Below are positions 7,689 through 16,457 of a stretch of DNA of 44,939 nt, piece after piece (positions within the stretch are counted from its first letter, which is position 1; each line of letters opens with the position of its first letter). Source of the DNA: Bacilli bacterium (lineage in GTDB: Bacteria > Bacillota_I > Bacilli_A > RF39 > UBA660). A program made the translations under genes and the position numbers. Below the pieces are notes generated by a model. The model saw nothing but the letters and a program-made list of their open reading frames with translations, was not told the DNA's origin and made no database searches. The stretch spans positions 1 through 44,939 of the forward strand of contig JAFRAK010000022.1 in NCBI GenBank assembly GCA_017405445.1, read 5' to 3'.

Positions 7689-9509
7689 TTATTCTGTATC
7701 TTCTTTCTCTTCTTCAGATGCTGAACTAGGTGATGGTGATGGAGAAGAAGATGGTGATGGAGATGGTTTTGGTTTTGGTTTAACAGCATATTTAACAGTT
7801 AAATTAGAACCTTTAGCAACCACTGTATCTGCCTTTCTTGATTGATAAGTAATCTTTCCCTCTTGAACATATTCTGTTTCATCTTCAGTATAAGTACAAG
7901 TTAATTCATTTGTATCACAGAATGCTTTTACATCATCAAGTGTATATCCCTCGGCAACAAAATCAGGAAACTTAGTTTCATTGGTAGAAATATATAATGT
8001 AATACTATCTCCCTTTTTAAGTTCTGTTCCTTTAACTAAACTTTGATCAATAATCTCATCATCTTCATATTTTTTATTTTCATCTTCTGGATCTTTCTTC
8101 TTAATAGAAACAATAATTCCAGATTTTTCTAATGTCTCTTTTACTGTAGTAGCACTTAATCCTGTATAATCTTCTACTTCTACAATTTCTTCTCCAATAG
8201 ATTTAAATATTTTAATAGTAGTTCCTTGTTTAATACTACGTCCTGCTTCTGGATCAGTTTTAACAACTAAATTCTTTTTCACAACAGACGATTCTTGTAC
8301 CTCAATCTTAGTCGCAACTTCAAATCCTGCTTCTTGTAGAATCTTCTCACAAGTACTTACTTTCTTACCTTCACAATCAGGTACAGTAACTGCTTTTGTT
8401 GTTGTTAGAGATGGATAAATAAAGAATAAGAATAATACAATACCAAGTACTACTATAAATAGAACAGAAAGAACAATGATAATGATTTTTGTAATCTTAG
8501 ACATTTTCTTTTCTTCTTCTACTTCTTCTTTTTCTTCTTTCTTTTTAATATCTTCTATTATTTCTTTTTCTATTTTCTGATCTTCTTTTGCAGCAGCTTC
8601 TTCTAATTTTTCTGTACTTTTTGTTTTCTTAGATTCAGACTCATGTTCTGGATATTTATATTGATATACTTCTTCATTCATTCTACTATCATCTAAAGCT
8701 GTTAATAAATCTTCATGCATTTCTCTAGCAGATTCATAACGATTCTTTGGATTTTTAGCAGTAGCTCTACGAATAATATTTTCAATACTTTGTGGAATAG
8801 AAGGATTCTCTTCTCTAAGACTTGGAAGAGGCTCTTTCATATGTTTTAAAGCTATTTCAACAGCATTATCACCTCTAAATGGTAATGATCCAGAAAGTAG
8901 CTCATAAAAGATAATACCCATTGAATAAATATCACTTTTAATTGTACAACCTTTTCCACTAGCTTGTTCTGGAGGTAAATAATGTACAGAACCCATAACA
9001 GAATTCGTTTGAGTAAGCTGCGTAGCATTTAATGCCATTGCAATACCAAAATCTGTTATTTTAATTTGTCCATCATCTTTAATCATTATATTTTGAGGTT
9101 TTAAATCTCTATGAATAATGTAAGAATCATGAGCATGTGCCATACCATCTGTAAGCTGTGACATAATATCTATAGCTTCACTTAATGTTAAAGTACCACG
9201 CTTCTTTAGTAATTGCTTTAATGTCTTACCATCTACATATTCCATGACAATATAATAAGTACCATCATCTTCCCCTACATCATACATTTCAACAATATTT
9301 GGATGTGCAAGACTAGAAGCAGATAAAGCTTCTCTTTGAAATCTTCTAACAAATTTTTCATCATTAGACAAATCTCCACGTAATACTTTAATCGCAACAT
9401 TACGATCTAGAATAGTATCATATCCTAGATAAACATTAGCCATACCACCTTCACCAATTGATCTTATGATTTCATAACGATCATTAATTTTTTGCCCCTT
9501 TGTTATCAT
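7689..9509 (-). CDS. prkC: PASTA-domain Ser/Thr protein kinase PrkC
   Basis: A membrane kinase that senses cell-wall fragments or lipid II and phosphorylates cytoplasmic targets. The 606 residues comprise a Hanks kinase domain (GEGGMANVYLG at 19-29, K41, H133-R-D135, D153-F-G), a charged Glu/Lys linker, one membrane helix (about 338-363), and three PASTA repeats (about 373-573). The C-terminus is a Lys-Pro/Ser-Pro tail followed by an acidic end, probably wall-spanning or a phospho-rich spacer. It overlaps the phosphatase gene by 4 bases (ATGA), the usual kinase-phosphatase pairing. The N-terminal kinase is complete and looks active. Confidence 0.95.
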   Translation of the reverse strand: MITKGQKINDRYEIIRSIGEGGMANVYLGYDTILDRNVAIKVLRGDLSNDEKFVRRFQREALSASSLAHPNIVEMYDVGEDDGTYYIVMEYVDGKTLKQLLKKRGTLTLSEAIDIMSQLTDGMAHAHDSYIIHRDLKPQNIMIKDDGQIKITDFGIAMALNATQLTQTNSVMGSVHYLPPEQASGKGCTIKSDIYSMGIIFYELLSGSLPFRGDNAVEIALKHMKEPLPSLREENPSIPQSIENIIRRATAKNPKNRYESAREMHEDLLTALDDSRMNEEVYQYKYPEHESESKKTKSTEKLEEAAAKEDQKIEKEIIEDIKKKEEKEEVEEEKKMSKITKIIIIVLSVLFIVVLGIVLFLFFIYPSLTTTKAVTVPDCEGKKVSTCEKILQEAGFEVATKIEVQESSVVKKNLVVKTDPEAGRSIKQGTTIKIFKSIGEEIVEVEDYTGLSATTVKETLEKSGIIVSIKKKDPEDENKKYEDDEIIDQSLVKGTELKKGDSITLYISTNETKFPDFVAEGYTLDDVKAFCDTNELTCTYTEDETEYVQEGKITYQSRKADTVVAKGSNLTVKYAVKPKPKPSPSPSSSPSPSPSSASEEEKEDTE

Positions 9510-10252
9510 TCTTCTTCACCTTCTTCAGAACGAACTAAATAAGCAACCGAAATATTATCTGTTCCACCCCTATTATTTGCTTTACGAACAAGTTTTAGAA
9601 CTTTTTCTTCTACTGTTCCTTCTCCTGTTAATACTTTTTCAATTCCTTCACGATCAAGCATTCCAGTAAGACCATCACTTGATAACAAGATTTCTGTAAC
9701 TTCCATATCACAATCAAAGATATCTACATCTACATCAGGAGCCGCACCTAATGCTTTCATCAAAACATTCTTTTTAGGATGAACAGATGCCTCTTCTTTC
9801 GTAAGTTCTCCTGCACTAACAAGTAAATTTACTAAAGTATGATCATAAGTTACTTTATGAAGATTATGATCCTTCATCACAAAACCACTTGAATCACCAA
9901 CATTACCAAAAAGTAAGAAATCTTTTGTTAAAATAGACATTACCAATGTAGTACCCATTCCCTTACTTTCAGGATGATCTTTCTCATGTTCAAAAATTAA
10001 AGTATTTATTTCATTAACGGCATCTCTTATCCAATTAACCGCATCAACTTTTGTCATTTTTTTAAAAGTTTCTTTAAAGTGTTTCCCTAAATAATTAATT
10101 GCAATAGAAGAAGCAACCTCTCCAGCAGAATGACCACCCATACCATCAGCAATAGCCATTAAATAACTTCCTTCTTCATTTTCTACAATAGTAACACTAT
10201 CTTCATTATGATCTCTTACTTTTCCCGCATCGGTTATATAAAAAGTTTTCAT
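9506..10252 (-). CDS. prpC: PP2C-family Ser/Thr protein phosphatase
   Basis: This metal-dependent phosphatase reverses PrkC phosphorylation. The 248-residue protein carries the PPM motifs: R-D-H-N-E-D near 13-18, ADGMGGHSAGE, LSSDGL and GGTDNIS, with the metal-binding aspartates present. It overlaps rlmN upstream and prkC downstream by 4 bases each (ATGA), giving tight coupling. The length is normal for Stp/PrpC. Confidence 0.95.
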   Translation of the reverse strand: MKTFYITDAGKVRDHNEDSVTIVENEEGSYLMAIADGMGGHSAGEVASSIAINYLGKHFKETFKKMTKVDAVNWIRDAVNEINTLIFEHEKDHPESKGMGTTLVMSILTKDFLLFGNVGDSSGFVMKDHNLHKVTYDHTLVNLLVSAGELTKEEASVHPKKNVLMKALGAAPDVDVDIFDCDMEVTEILLSSDGLTGMLDREGIEKVLTGEGTVEEKVLKLVRKANNRGGTDNISVAYLVRSEEGEEE

Positions 10253-11271
10253 AACTCCTCCTTCTTACTTCTAAGTTGCCCACAAGCAGCACTAATCTTA
10301 CCGCCAAACTCTCTTCGAATTGTTACATTTATATCATTCTTCTTAAGTATATCATAAAACCTCATTATTTGAATAGTATTTGTTCTCTTAAAATCAATGT
10401 TATTTGTTTCATTATAAGGAATCAAATTAATATAACAATTTAAATCTTTCACTAAATGAGCTAATTCTAAAGCACATTCTTCACTATCATTAATATCTTT
10501 TAATAATATATATTCAAAAGTAAGTCTTCTATTAGTCTTTGATAAATATACTTTTAAAGCATCAATTACTTCTTCTATTTTATAAGCATGATTAATTGGC
10601 ATTATCTGATCTCTTATTTCATTATTAGGAGCATGCAAACTAACAGCTAAATTAATTTGTAATGGAAAATTACTAAATTCTAATATTTTAGGAACAATTC
10701 CACATGTACTAACAGTAATATGTCTAGCTCCTATTGCTAAACCTTTAGGATGATTAATAATCTGAAAGAATCTTATTAAATTATCATAATTATCAAAAGG
10801 TTCACCGATTCCCATAACTACTACATGACTAATCCTAGTTTCAATTAATTCTTCAATCATTAGAATTTGAAGTACCATTTCATAGGTCTCTAAATTACGT
10901 ACTTTTTTTCTTCTACCTGATTCACAAAATTTACATCCCATATTACAACCTACTTGAGAAGATACACAAATACTAGTACCATAATCATGTCTCATTAAAA
11001 CAGCTTCAATATGTTCTCCATCATATAACTCAAATAAGTATTTAGAAACATCTACATCTTCTTGTACATCTACTATTTTTAATGGTTCCATTGTAAAATC
11101 ATTTTCTAAATTCTCCAGCATTTCTTTTTTAATATTAGACATTTCAGAAAAAGATTTTACTCTTTTTATATATAACCAATCAAATACTTGTAACGCATGA
11201 AATTTCTTAGAATCATGTTCTAAAAAATATTGTTCTAATTCTTCTAAAGGGTATCCATAAATATTTGACAT
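10249..11271 (-). CDS. rlmN: Dual-specificity 23S rRNA/tRNA adenine C2-methyltransferase RlmN
   Basis: A radical-SAM enzyme that methylates A2503 of 23S rRNA and A37 of some tRNAs. The 340 residues contain the 4Fe-4S motif C109-x3-C113-x2-C116 (CNMGCKFC), a GEP motif (VMGIGEPFDNYDN) and the C-terminal catalytic cysteine (AACGQL). First gene of the operon with prpC, prkC, rsgA and rpe. The start ATG 11271 follows GGAAGTGGTAAT. Confidence 0.95.
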   Translation of the reverse strand: MSNIYGYPLEELEQYFLEHDSKKFHALQVFDWLYIKRVKSFSEMSNIKKEMLENLENDFTMEPLKIVDVQEDVDVSKYLFELYDGEHIEAVLMRHDYGTSICVSSQVGCNMGCKFCESGRRKKVRNLETYEMVLQILMIEELIETRISHVVVMGIGEPFDNYDNLIRFFQIINHPKGLAIGARHITVSTCGIVPKILEFSNFPLQINLAVSLHAPNNEIRDQIMPINHAYKIEEVIDALKVYLSKTNRRLTFEYILLKDINDSEECALELAHLVKDLNCYINLIPYNETNNIDFKRTNTIQIMRFYDILKKNDINVTIRREFGGKISAACGQLRSKKEEL

Positions 11272-11294
11272 ATTACCACTTCCATCTTAATGTA

Positions 11295-11300
11295 ATTATA
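11295..11300 (-). promoter_or_regulatory. Extended -10 promoter of the rlmN operon
   Basis: TGG-TATAAT on the minus strand (TATAAT 11300-11295). It sits directly after the T-tract of the previous terminator, so that T-tract takes the -35/spacer position. Confidence 0.65.
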
Positions 11301-11311
11301 CCAAAAAGCAA

Positions 11312-11348
11312 GTTAAAAAAAAAGAAAAAAGGAATTATTCAACTCCTT
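11312..11348 (-). terminator. Intrinsic terminator of the fmt-11335 transcript
   Basis: Stem AAGGAGTT/AATTCCTT (11348-11341 with 11336-11329, one G-U) followed by TTTTTTCTTTTTTTTT on the minus strand. The stop codon at 11337-11335 lies at the loop edge. Confidence 0.8.
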
Positions 11349-12063
11349 CATTAGTTAAATTGGAAACTGGATTATCAATACTTTCCATACTTCCAAATAA
11401 ATCATAGTTTAATTCTATTGTTAGATGTTCTCCACAATCATCTAAAGTTGCACAATAACTATCTAATAAATATGTAATTTTAACAACATCATGATTAGCA
11501 TTTGCAGTATAAATAATCTCATTTGGTACTTCATCATAATCTGTATTTTGATCATAAAATAATTTATAAAACGTATTACTAGAAATCAAAAAATGAAAAT
11601 CACTCGTTCCGTTATCATAAGTAGTTGTAGAATAATAAGTTGCTCGATTAAATAATTCTTTAATAATTTCATTTTGATAAAATTCTGAATAAAGATATGG
11701 ACTTGAAGTATTTACCCAATCATCATTCATATGAACAAAGAAATTACCTTCATTATTATAATAATCTTGATTATTATATTTAAAGCTTTCAACAGTAGAT
11801 AATTTTTTTCCATAATAATCATGTAAAACATTATCTATAGTAACTTTATAATCATATACATAATTTTGAGAAAAAATTTCTTTCATATTAAAAGATGAAC
11901 TATTCCCTTTTTCATATTCTTGTGTAATAGCATCTTTATCTCCTGCTAGATGTATCCAAAGAAAAACAAAGGCAAAAAAAACAAAGTAAAAAGCAAAAAA
12001 GAAAATTGCTTTTCCATTAGGATGTTCTTTAAGTTCATTTATCTTTTCTAAAAATTCTTTCAT
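11335..12063 (-). CDS. Single-pass membrane protein of unknown function
   Basis: The 242-residue protein has a short cytoplasmic N-terminus, one membrane helix (about 20-41, very Phe-rich) and a ~200-residue outer domain rich in Tyr, Asn and Asp. Two cysteines (about 208 and 213) sit in the C-terminal part. No family was recognised. The start ATG 12063 overlaps the fmt stop by one base (TAATG), so it is translationally coupled to fmt. Confidence 0.65.
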   Translation of the reverse strand: MKEFLEKINELKEHPNGKAIFFFAFYFVFFAFVFLWIHLAGDKDAITQEYEKGNSSSFNMKEIFSQNYVYDYKVTIDNVLHDYYGKKLSTVESFKYNNQDYYNNEGNFFVHMNDDWVNTSSPYLYSEFYQNEIIKELFNRATYYSTTTYDNGTSDFHFLISSNTFYKLFYDQNTDYDEVPNEIIYTANANHDVVKITYLLDSYCATLDDCGEHLTIELNYDLFGSMESIDNPVSNLTNEGVE

Positions 12064-12995
12064 TATTGAAATACCTTTCCTAATAAATTGTTTTTTCCTA
12101 CTCCATTAACATAACTAGATGCATCCATCTTTTTCTTACCAAAAGGTTTTATTTCAGTTAAAACAATTCCTCCATCTCCAGTTTTAACAACAATTCCTTC
12201 TTTAGTAACATCAACAATTTCCCCACATTCTCCTAATCTACTCTTAGGATCAATCTTACATGAGTAAATCTTCATTTCATTACCATCTAGTATTGCATTA
12301 GCACATGGTATTGGAGATAATCCCCTAATAAGATTAAAAATAGCTTTACTATTTTTTGTAAAATCAATATGTTCTTCTTCCCTTTTAATATTATAAGCAA
12401 ATGTTGCTTCTTCATGATTTTGAACAGTTCTAGAAGCTGTCCCATCAATAATATGAGGCAAAGTCTCTAGTAATAAATCTCTACCAAGAACACTCAATTT
12501 ATCATGAACAGATTCTAAATTATCTTCATCTAAAATAGGTATTTCCCTTTGAGATATCATATCTCCTGTATCCATACCTACATCCATATACATAATTGTA
12601 ACCCCAGTTTTATCACAACCATCAATGATTGCTTTATGAATAGGAGCTCCTCCCCTATATTTAGGAAGTAAAGAAGCATGTACATTAATACATCCATATT
12701 TTGGATAATCTAATATCTCTTTTGGAATAATTTGTCCATAAGCACAAGTAATAATAATATCTGGTTTTAAATCAAGGACTCCTTGATATTCCTCTCTAAT
12801 TTTAACAGGTTGCAAAACAGGAATTTGATATTTTAAAGCCAATTCTTTTACTGGAGTATTAGTTAAAACTTGATGTCTACCAACAAGTTTATCCGGTTGT
12901 GAAACAACTCCTACAATAGAATCTTTATATTGATCAATTAACCCTTGTAATACACAAACTGCAAAATCTGGTGTACCCATAAATACGATTCTCAT
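12063..12995 (-). CDS. fmt: Methionyl-tRNA formyltransferase
   Basis: Adds the formyl group to initiator Met-tRNA. The 310-residue product begins MRIVFMGTPDFAV and has the HASLLPKYRGGAPIHKAI segment with the catalytic Asn/His region, DTGDMI, and the C-terminal OB-like tRNA-binding domain ending MDASSYVNG. Its start overlaps the stop of the upstream gene by 4 bases. The usual neighbours def and priA are separated: priA is two genes upstream. Confidence 0.95.
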   Translation of the reverse strand: MRIVFMGTPDFAVCVLQGLIDQYKDSIVGVVSQPDKLVGRHQVLTNTPVKELALKYQIPVLQPVKIREEYQGVLDLKPDIIITCAYGQIIPKEILDYPKYGCINVHASLLPKYRGGAPIHKAIIDGCDKTGVTIMYMDVGMDTGDMISQREIPILDEDNLESVHDKLSVLGRDLLLETLPHIIDGTASRTVQNHEEATFAYNIKREEEHIDFTKNSKAIFNLIRGLSPIPCANAILDGNEMKIYSCKIDPKSRLGECGEIVDVTKEGIVVKTGDGGIVLTEIKPFGKKKMDASSYVNGVGKNNLLGKVFQ

Positions 12996-14176
12996 CTAAA
13001 TCCCCCCATAATCATAATAATACTAATAATTATACCCAAAGTAATAAGCATAGAACCAGCTACAATAAATATTGAAATAACCCCATAAGTATCTAATCTT
13101 TTTAATCCAAAGATAGATTTTTTATTATTTTCTTCCTTTTCAAAATCTTTTTGAGAGAAAGTACTCTCCATTTCAAAAAGTGGTTTCTTAAGAGAAAAAT
13201 CCCCAGAAAAAAGCTGAATATTAGAACGAGGAATGGTTCCTGAAAAAGAAATATTTCTAATTTTTGAAGAAAGCATACAATCAACCATACAATAGATATC
13301 TTTTCCCTTATGATAATAATCTTCTAATCTAGATTGCTTTATTGAAAACATTTTTCTTGGAATCAATAAAATACTAATCTTTTTTGGTACTTTATTTAAA
13401 TATCTACATTCATTATGAATAATTTTTGATACAAAATGTGCTTCTTTTTTATTAAAATATGTAGAAATAAATTTTTTAAAATCTACAAATAAATCTTGGT
13501 AATTTCCTACAATATAATCTTGTAATCGATCTCTTTTACAATAATGAGAATCTGTTAAAAGAGAACATAAATAACTAGGAGCAACCGTTGAATAAAAGCA
13601 TCCCATTACAAAATCATCTGTAAAAAAGCAAGTAGAATCTCTAAAATTTCGTTTAAAAACATTATAAACATCATGTCTTCTAAAAATACCATCTACTTTC
13701 ATCATCTCAGAATAATGTCCTTCATAACGTCTAGAAGAAAAACCATTTTCTAAAATATCACTTTCATTAATAGTTGGAAATCCATGGAGATAATATCCAT
13801 CAACAATAAATTTTTGATAGATATAAGACAAAATTTTTTGTTTTGATTCTTCAGAATTTAAATCTTTTATTTCTAAAATAGAAGAAACAGACTTGCAAAG
13901 AATCTTATGAATTCCCATCATAATATCATCAAAACTCGACATCTTACGATATAACCTGTCAATTTGCATAACATAATCATCTAAAGATGTAATATCATCA
14001 ATAATAACTTTATATTTATAAAGTGCATCATAAAAAATATATAAACTTAAATTATTTTTAATATTTTGTCCATATTCAGAATGATGATGAATGGATTTTA
14101 AATAATAGCGAGGGTTCGACGTTAACTCACCTATAAGTTGTTTAATAGAACTTATAGAAAAATAATCTTGAAACAC
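12992..14176 (-). CDS. Tail-anchored protein of unknown function, possible ADP-ribosyltransferase-like fold
   Basis: The 394-residue protein is mostly soluble, with a C-terminal hydrophobic segment (about 366-388) that would tail-anchor it. A central stretch reads YYLHGFPTINESDILENGF and, after a 45-residue gap, CFFTDDFVMGCFYS. This spacing recalls the H-G...I..GF and 'YFT..' strands of ART/PARP-like folds, but no sequence match was verified. GTG 14176 is preferred because GAGGTG lies 6 bases upstream; GTG 14185 is inside that ribosome site. It lies between priA and fmt, overlapping fmt by 4 bases. Function unknown. Confidence 0.6.
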   Translation of the reverse strand: MFQDYFSISSIKQLIGELTSNPRYYLKSIHHHSEYGQNIKNNLSLYIFYDALYKYKVIIDDITSLDDYVMQIDRLYRKMSSFDDIMMGIHKILCKSVSSILEIKDLNSEESKQKILSYIYQKFIVDGYYLHGFPTINESDILENGFSSRRYEGHYSEMMKVDGIFRRHDVYNVFKRNFRDSTCFFTDDFVMGCFYSTVAPSYLCSLLTDSHYCKRDRLQDYIVGNYQDLFVDFKKFISTYFNKKEAHFVSKIIHNECRYLNKVPKKISILLIPRKMFSIKQSRLEDYYHKGKDIYCMVDCMLSSKIRNISFSGTIPRSNIQLFSGDFSLKKPLFEMESTFSQKDFEKEENNKKSIFGLKRLDTYGVISIFIVAGSMLITLGIIISIIMIMGGFR

Positions 14177-14204
14177 GAATATCACCTCAACTTTCTAATT
14201 TCCT

Positions 14205-14233
14205 ATTCTACTTTAGAATATCATATTTTACAA
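14205..14233 (-). promoter_or_regulatory. Sigma-A promoter whose -35 spans the priA stop codon
   Basis: TTGTAA (14233-14228), 17 bases, TAGAAT (14210-14205). The -35 hexamer is the last Leu codon plus the stop codon of priA. Confidence 0.65.
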
Positions 14234-16402
14234 TATTTGACTAGGATTAAAGTCAATATCTATCTTAATTTTTATATTTGTCTTATAATGTTCAATAATT
14301 TTCTCAAAGATATCATATAAAACATCTTTGTTTTTATATTTTAATATTATATTGTAATGATAAGTATTATTTATTTTAAAAGTATTTCCTACACTTGGTC
14401 CTAGTATCATTACAGAATCTAGATTTCTTTCTAAACTTCTTTTAATTTTTAAAGCTTCTCCTAATAAATATTCCTGATTTTTTCCACAAACTCTTAAGTT
14501 ACACAAATAATAATATGGAGGATATTTTAATTGCTTTCGTATTTCCATCTCTCTTTTATAAAAACCAAAATAATTATGATTTTTTACATAAGAAATGGAG
14601 TAATGATCAGGATTATAAGTCTGAATCACTACCGAACCAATTTTTTCTGCTCTTCCACTTCTTCCTGCTACTTGACTAAGTAAGGAAAAAGTATTTTCAC
14701 TACTACGAAAATCAGGAATATTTAAAGAAGTATCTGCATTAATTACTCCAACTAAAGTAACTAGTGAAAAATCAAGTCCTTTCGCAACCATTTGAGTTCC
14801 AAGTAAAATATCATATTCATGATTCTTAAACTTTGAAATCATTTCTTCATGCATTCCCTTACGACTAGTTGTATCATAATCCATTCGAAGAATTTTAGAA
14901 GATGGAAATAATTTTTGTAATTCTTCTTCAATTTTTTCTGTTCCAACACCTAAATTATTAAGAGATTTTTCGCCACAGGAAGGACAAATACTAGGTTCTT
15001 TATCTCCATAACCACAATAATGACAACGTAGTGTATTACTTGTTTTATGATATGTTAATGTAATATCACAATTTGGACATTTAAAAGTATAACCACAATT
15101 CTTACACATGACAAAAGAAGAATATCCTCTTCGATTTAGTAAAAGAATTACTTGTTCTTTTTTTTGAAGTCGATCATCAATTGCAGAGATTAATTCATTA
15201 GAAAAATGTCCTCTACTTTTTTTCATGGCATTATTCATATCAATAATTGTGACTTCAGGCAAACTTTTTCCATTAATTCTTTCTGGTAAACTAAGATACT
15301 CATAAACTCTCTTTTGTACACGAGCCATCGATTCAAGAGATGGAGTTGCACTTCCAAGTACTACAGAACAATTGTGTGTTTTAGCACGATAAATCGCAAC
15401 ATCTCTCGCATGATATCGAGGAGACGGATCACTTTGTTTATAAGAATCGCTATGCTCTTCATCAATAATAATAATTCCAATATCATCAAGTGGTGCAAAA
15501 ATAGCACTTCTTGCCCCAATCACAATAGATGCTTCTCCTCTACATATTCTTCTCCATTCATCATACTTTTCTCCATCACTTAAAGCAGAATGAAGAGCCG
15601 CTATTTTATCTCCAAATCTTCTTCTAAAACGATCAACCATTTGAGGAGTAAGACTAATTTCTGGTACTAATACAATACTCTTTTTTCCAAGTTTCAAATA
15701 ATAATCAATAATCTCCATATATACTTCTGTTTTACCACTTCCAGTAACTCCATGTAATAAAAAAGTTTTTGGAGAAGAATTTATTACTGCATCAACTGCT
15801 TCTTTTTGCATAGTAGTTAATTCTTTTTTTTCAATTTTTCCACTCTCATAACTCACTCGATAATGTTCTTTTTCTATTTTTTCAAGTACACCATGTTTTA
15901 ATAATGTATTTAAACTACTACTAGAAATATCAAATAATTCTTTTCTTAAAACAAGTCCTTTTTCTTTTAATAAAAGAACGATTTCTTTTTGTTTTCCACT
16001 AAATTGTTCACTCATAATGGAGTCATTTTTCAACTTATAATAAGTATCATATCTTATCGATACAACACTTCCATTTTTTGCTTTTAATGCTTTAGGAAGC
16101 ATCACTTGATAACAACTCATTAAAGAAGCAACAGTTTCTTTCTGCATCCATTTACCAAGATTTAATAACTCATCATTTAAAACAATATCCGTATCAATAA
16201 TAGAATCTACTTCTTTCAATTCTTTATCCGTTTCTTTTTTATCAGACAAAGTACAAACAAATCCTTCTAACATCATTTTTCCAAAAGGAACTAAAACACG
16301 TACTCCAATTTTAACATTCTCTTCTAAAGTAGAAGGAACATTATATTCAAAAATACGATCAACATTTTTATTAGTAATTTCAACTAATACCCCTGCTACC
16401 AT
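14228..16402 (-). CDS. priA: Primosomal helicase PriA
   Basis: A 3'-5' DNA helicase that reloads the replisome at stalled forks. The 724 residues show an N-terminal DNA-binding domain (GVLVEITNKNVDRIFEYNVP), Walker A GVTGSGKTE, a DEEH box, GSATPS, and eight zinc-binding cysteines in four CxxC pairs (CKNC, CPNC, CHYC, CPSC). Helicase motifs NRRGYS, GTQMVAKGLDF and QVAGRSGR are intact. ATG 16402 follows AGAGGTG; earlier in-frame ATG codons lie in the previous terminator. Own promoter immediately upstream. Confidence 0.95.
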   Translation of the reverse strand: MVAGVLVEITNKNVDRIFEYNVPSTLEENVKIGVRVLVPFGKMMLEGFVCTLSDKKETDKELKEVDSIIDTDIVLNDELLNLGKWMQKETVASLMSCYQVMLPKALKAKNGSVVSIRYDTYYKLKNDSIMSEQFSGKQKEIVLLLKEKGLVLRKELFDISSSSLNTLLKHGVLEKIEKEHYRVSYESGKIEKKELTTMQKEAVDAVINSSPKTFLLHGVTGSGKTEVYMEIIDYYLKLGKKSIVLVPEISLTPQMVDRFRRRFGDKIAALHSALSDGEKYDEWRRICRGEASIVIGARSAIFAPLDDIGIIIIDEEHSDSYKQSDPSPRYHARDVAIYRAKTHNCSVVLGSATPSLESMARVQKRVYEYLSLPERINGKSLPEVTIIDMNNAMKKSRGHFSNELISAIDDRLQKKEQVILLLNRRGYSSFVMCKNCGYTFKCPNCDITLTYHKTSNTLRCHYCGYGDKEPSICPSCGEKSLNNLGVGTEKIEEELQKLFPSSKILRMDYDTTSRKGMHEEMISKFKNHEYDILLGTQMVAKGLDFSLVTLVGVINADTSLNIPDFRSSENTFSLLSQVAGRSGRAEKIGSVVIQTYNPDHYSISYVKNHNYFGFYKREMEIRKQLKYPPYYYLCNLRVCGKNQEYLLGEALKIKRSLERNLDSVMILGPSVGNTFKINNTYHYNIILKYKNKDVLYDIFEKIIEHYKTNIKIKIDIDFNPSQIL

Positions 16403-16420
16403 AGAAACACCTCTACAAAT

Positions 16421-16426
16421 ATTATA
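16421..16426 (-). promoter_or_regulatory. Extended -10 promoter of priA
   Basis: TGG-TATAAT on the minus strand, directly after the rseP terminator T-tract. The predicted transcript would have a 5' leader of only about 12-15 bases starting at the ribosome site. Confidence 0.65.
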
Positions 16427-16457
16427 CCAAAAAAAAGAAAGATTTTTCATCTTCCTT
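16424..16457 (-). terminator. Intrinsic terminator of uppS-cdsA-rseP
   Basis: Stem AAGGAAGAT/ATCTTTCTT (16457-16449 with 16443-16435, one G-U) and a run of eight T on the minus strand. The rseP stop codon is in the stem. Confidence 0.8.

Noticed and set aside
9506..11271. UGA read as Trp (mollicute code).
   Set aside because: prpC, rlmN and other genes end in TGA at sensible family lengths, and Trp is coded by TGG.
12992..14176. A firm call of ADP-ribosyltransferase.
   Set aside because: The resemblance is only a motif pattern by eye; kept as a low-certainty finding.
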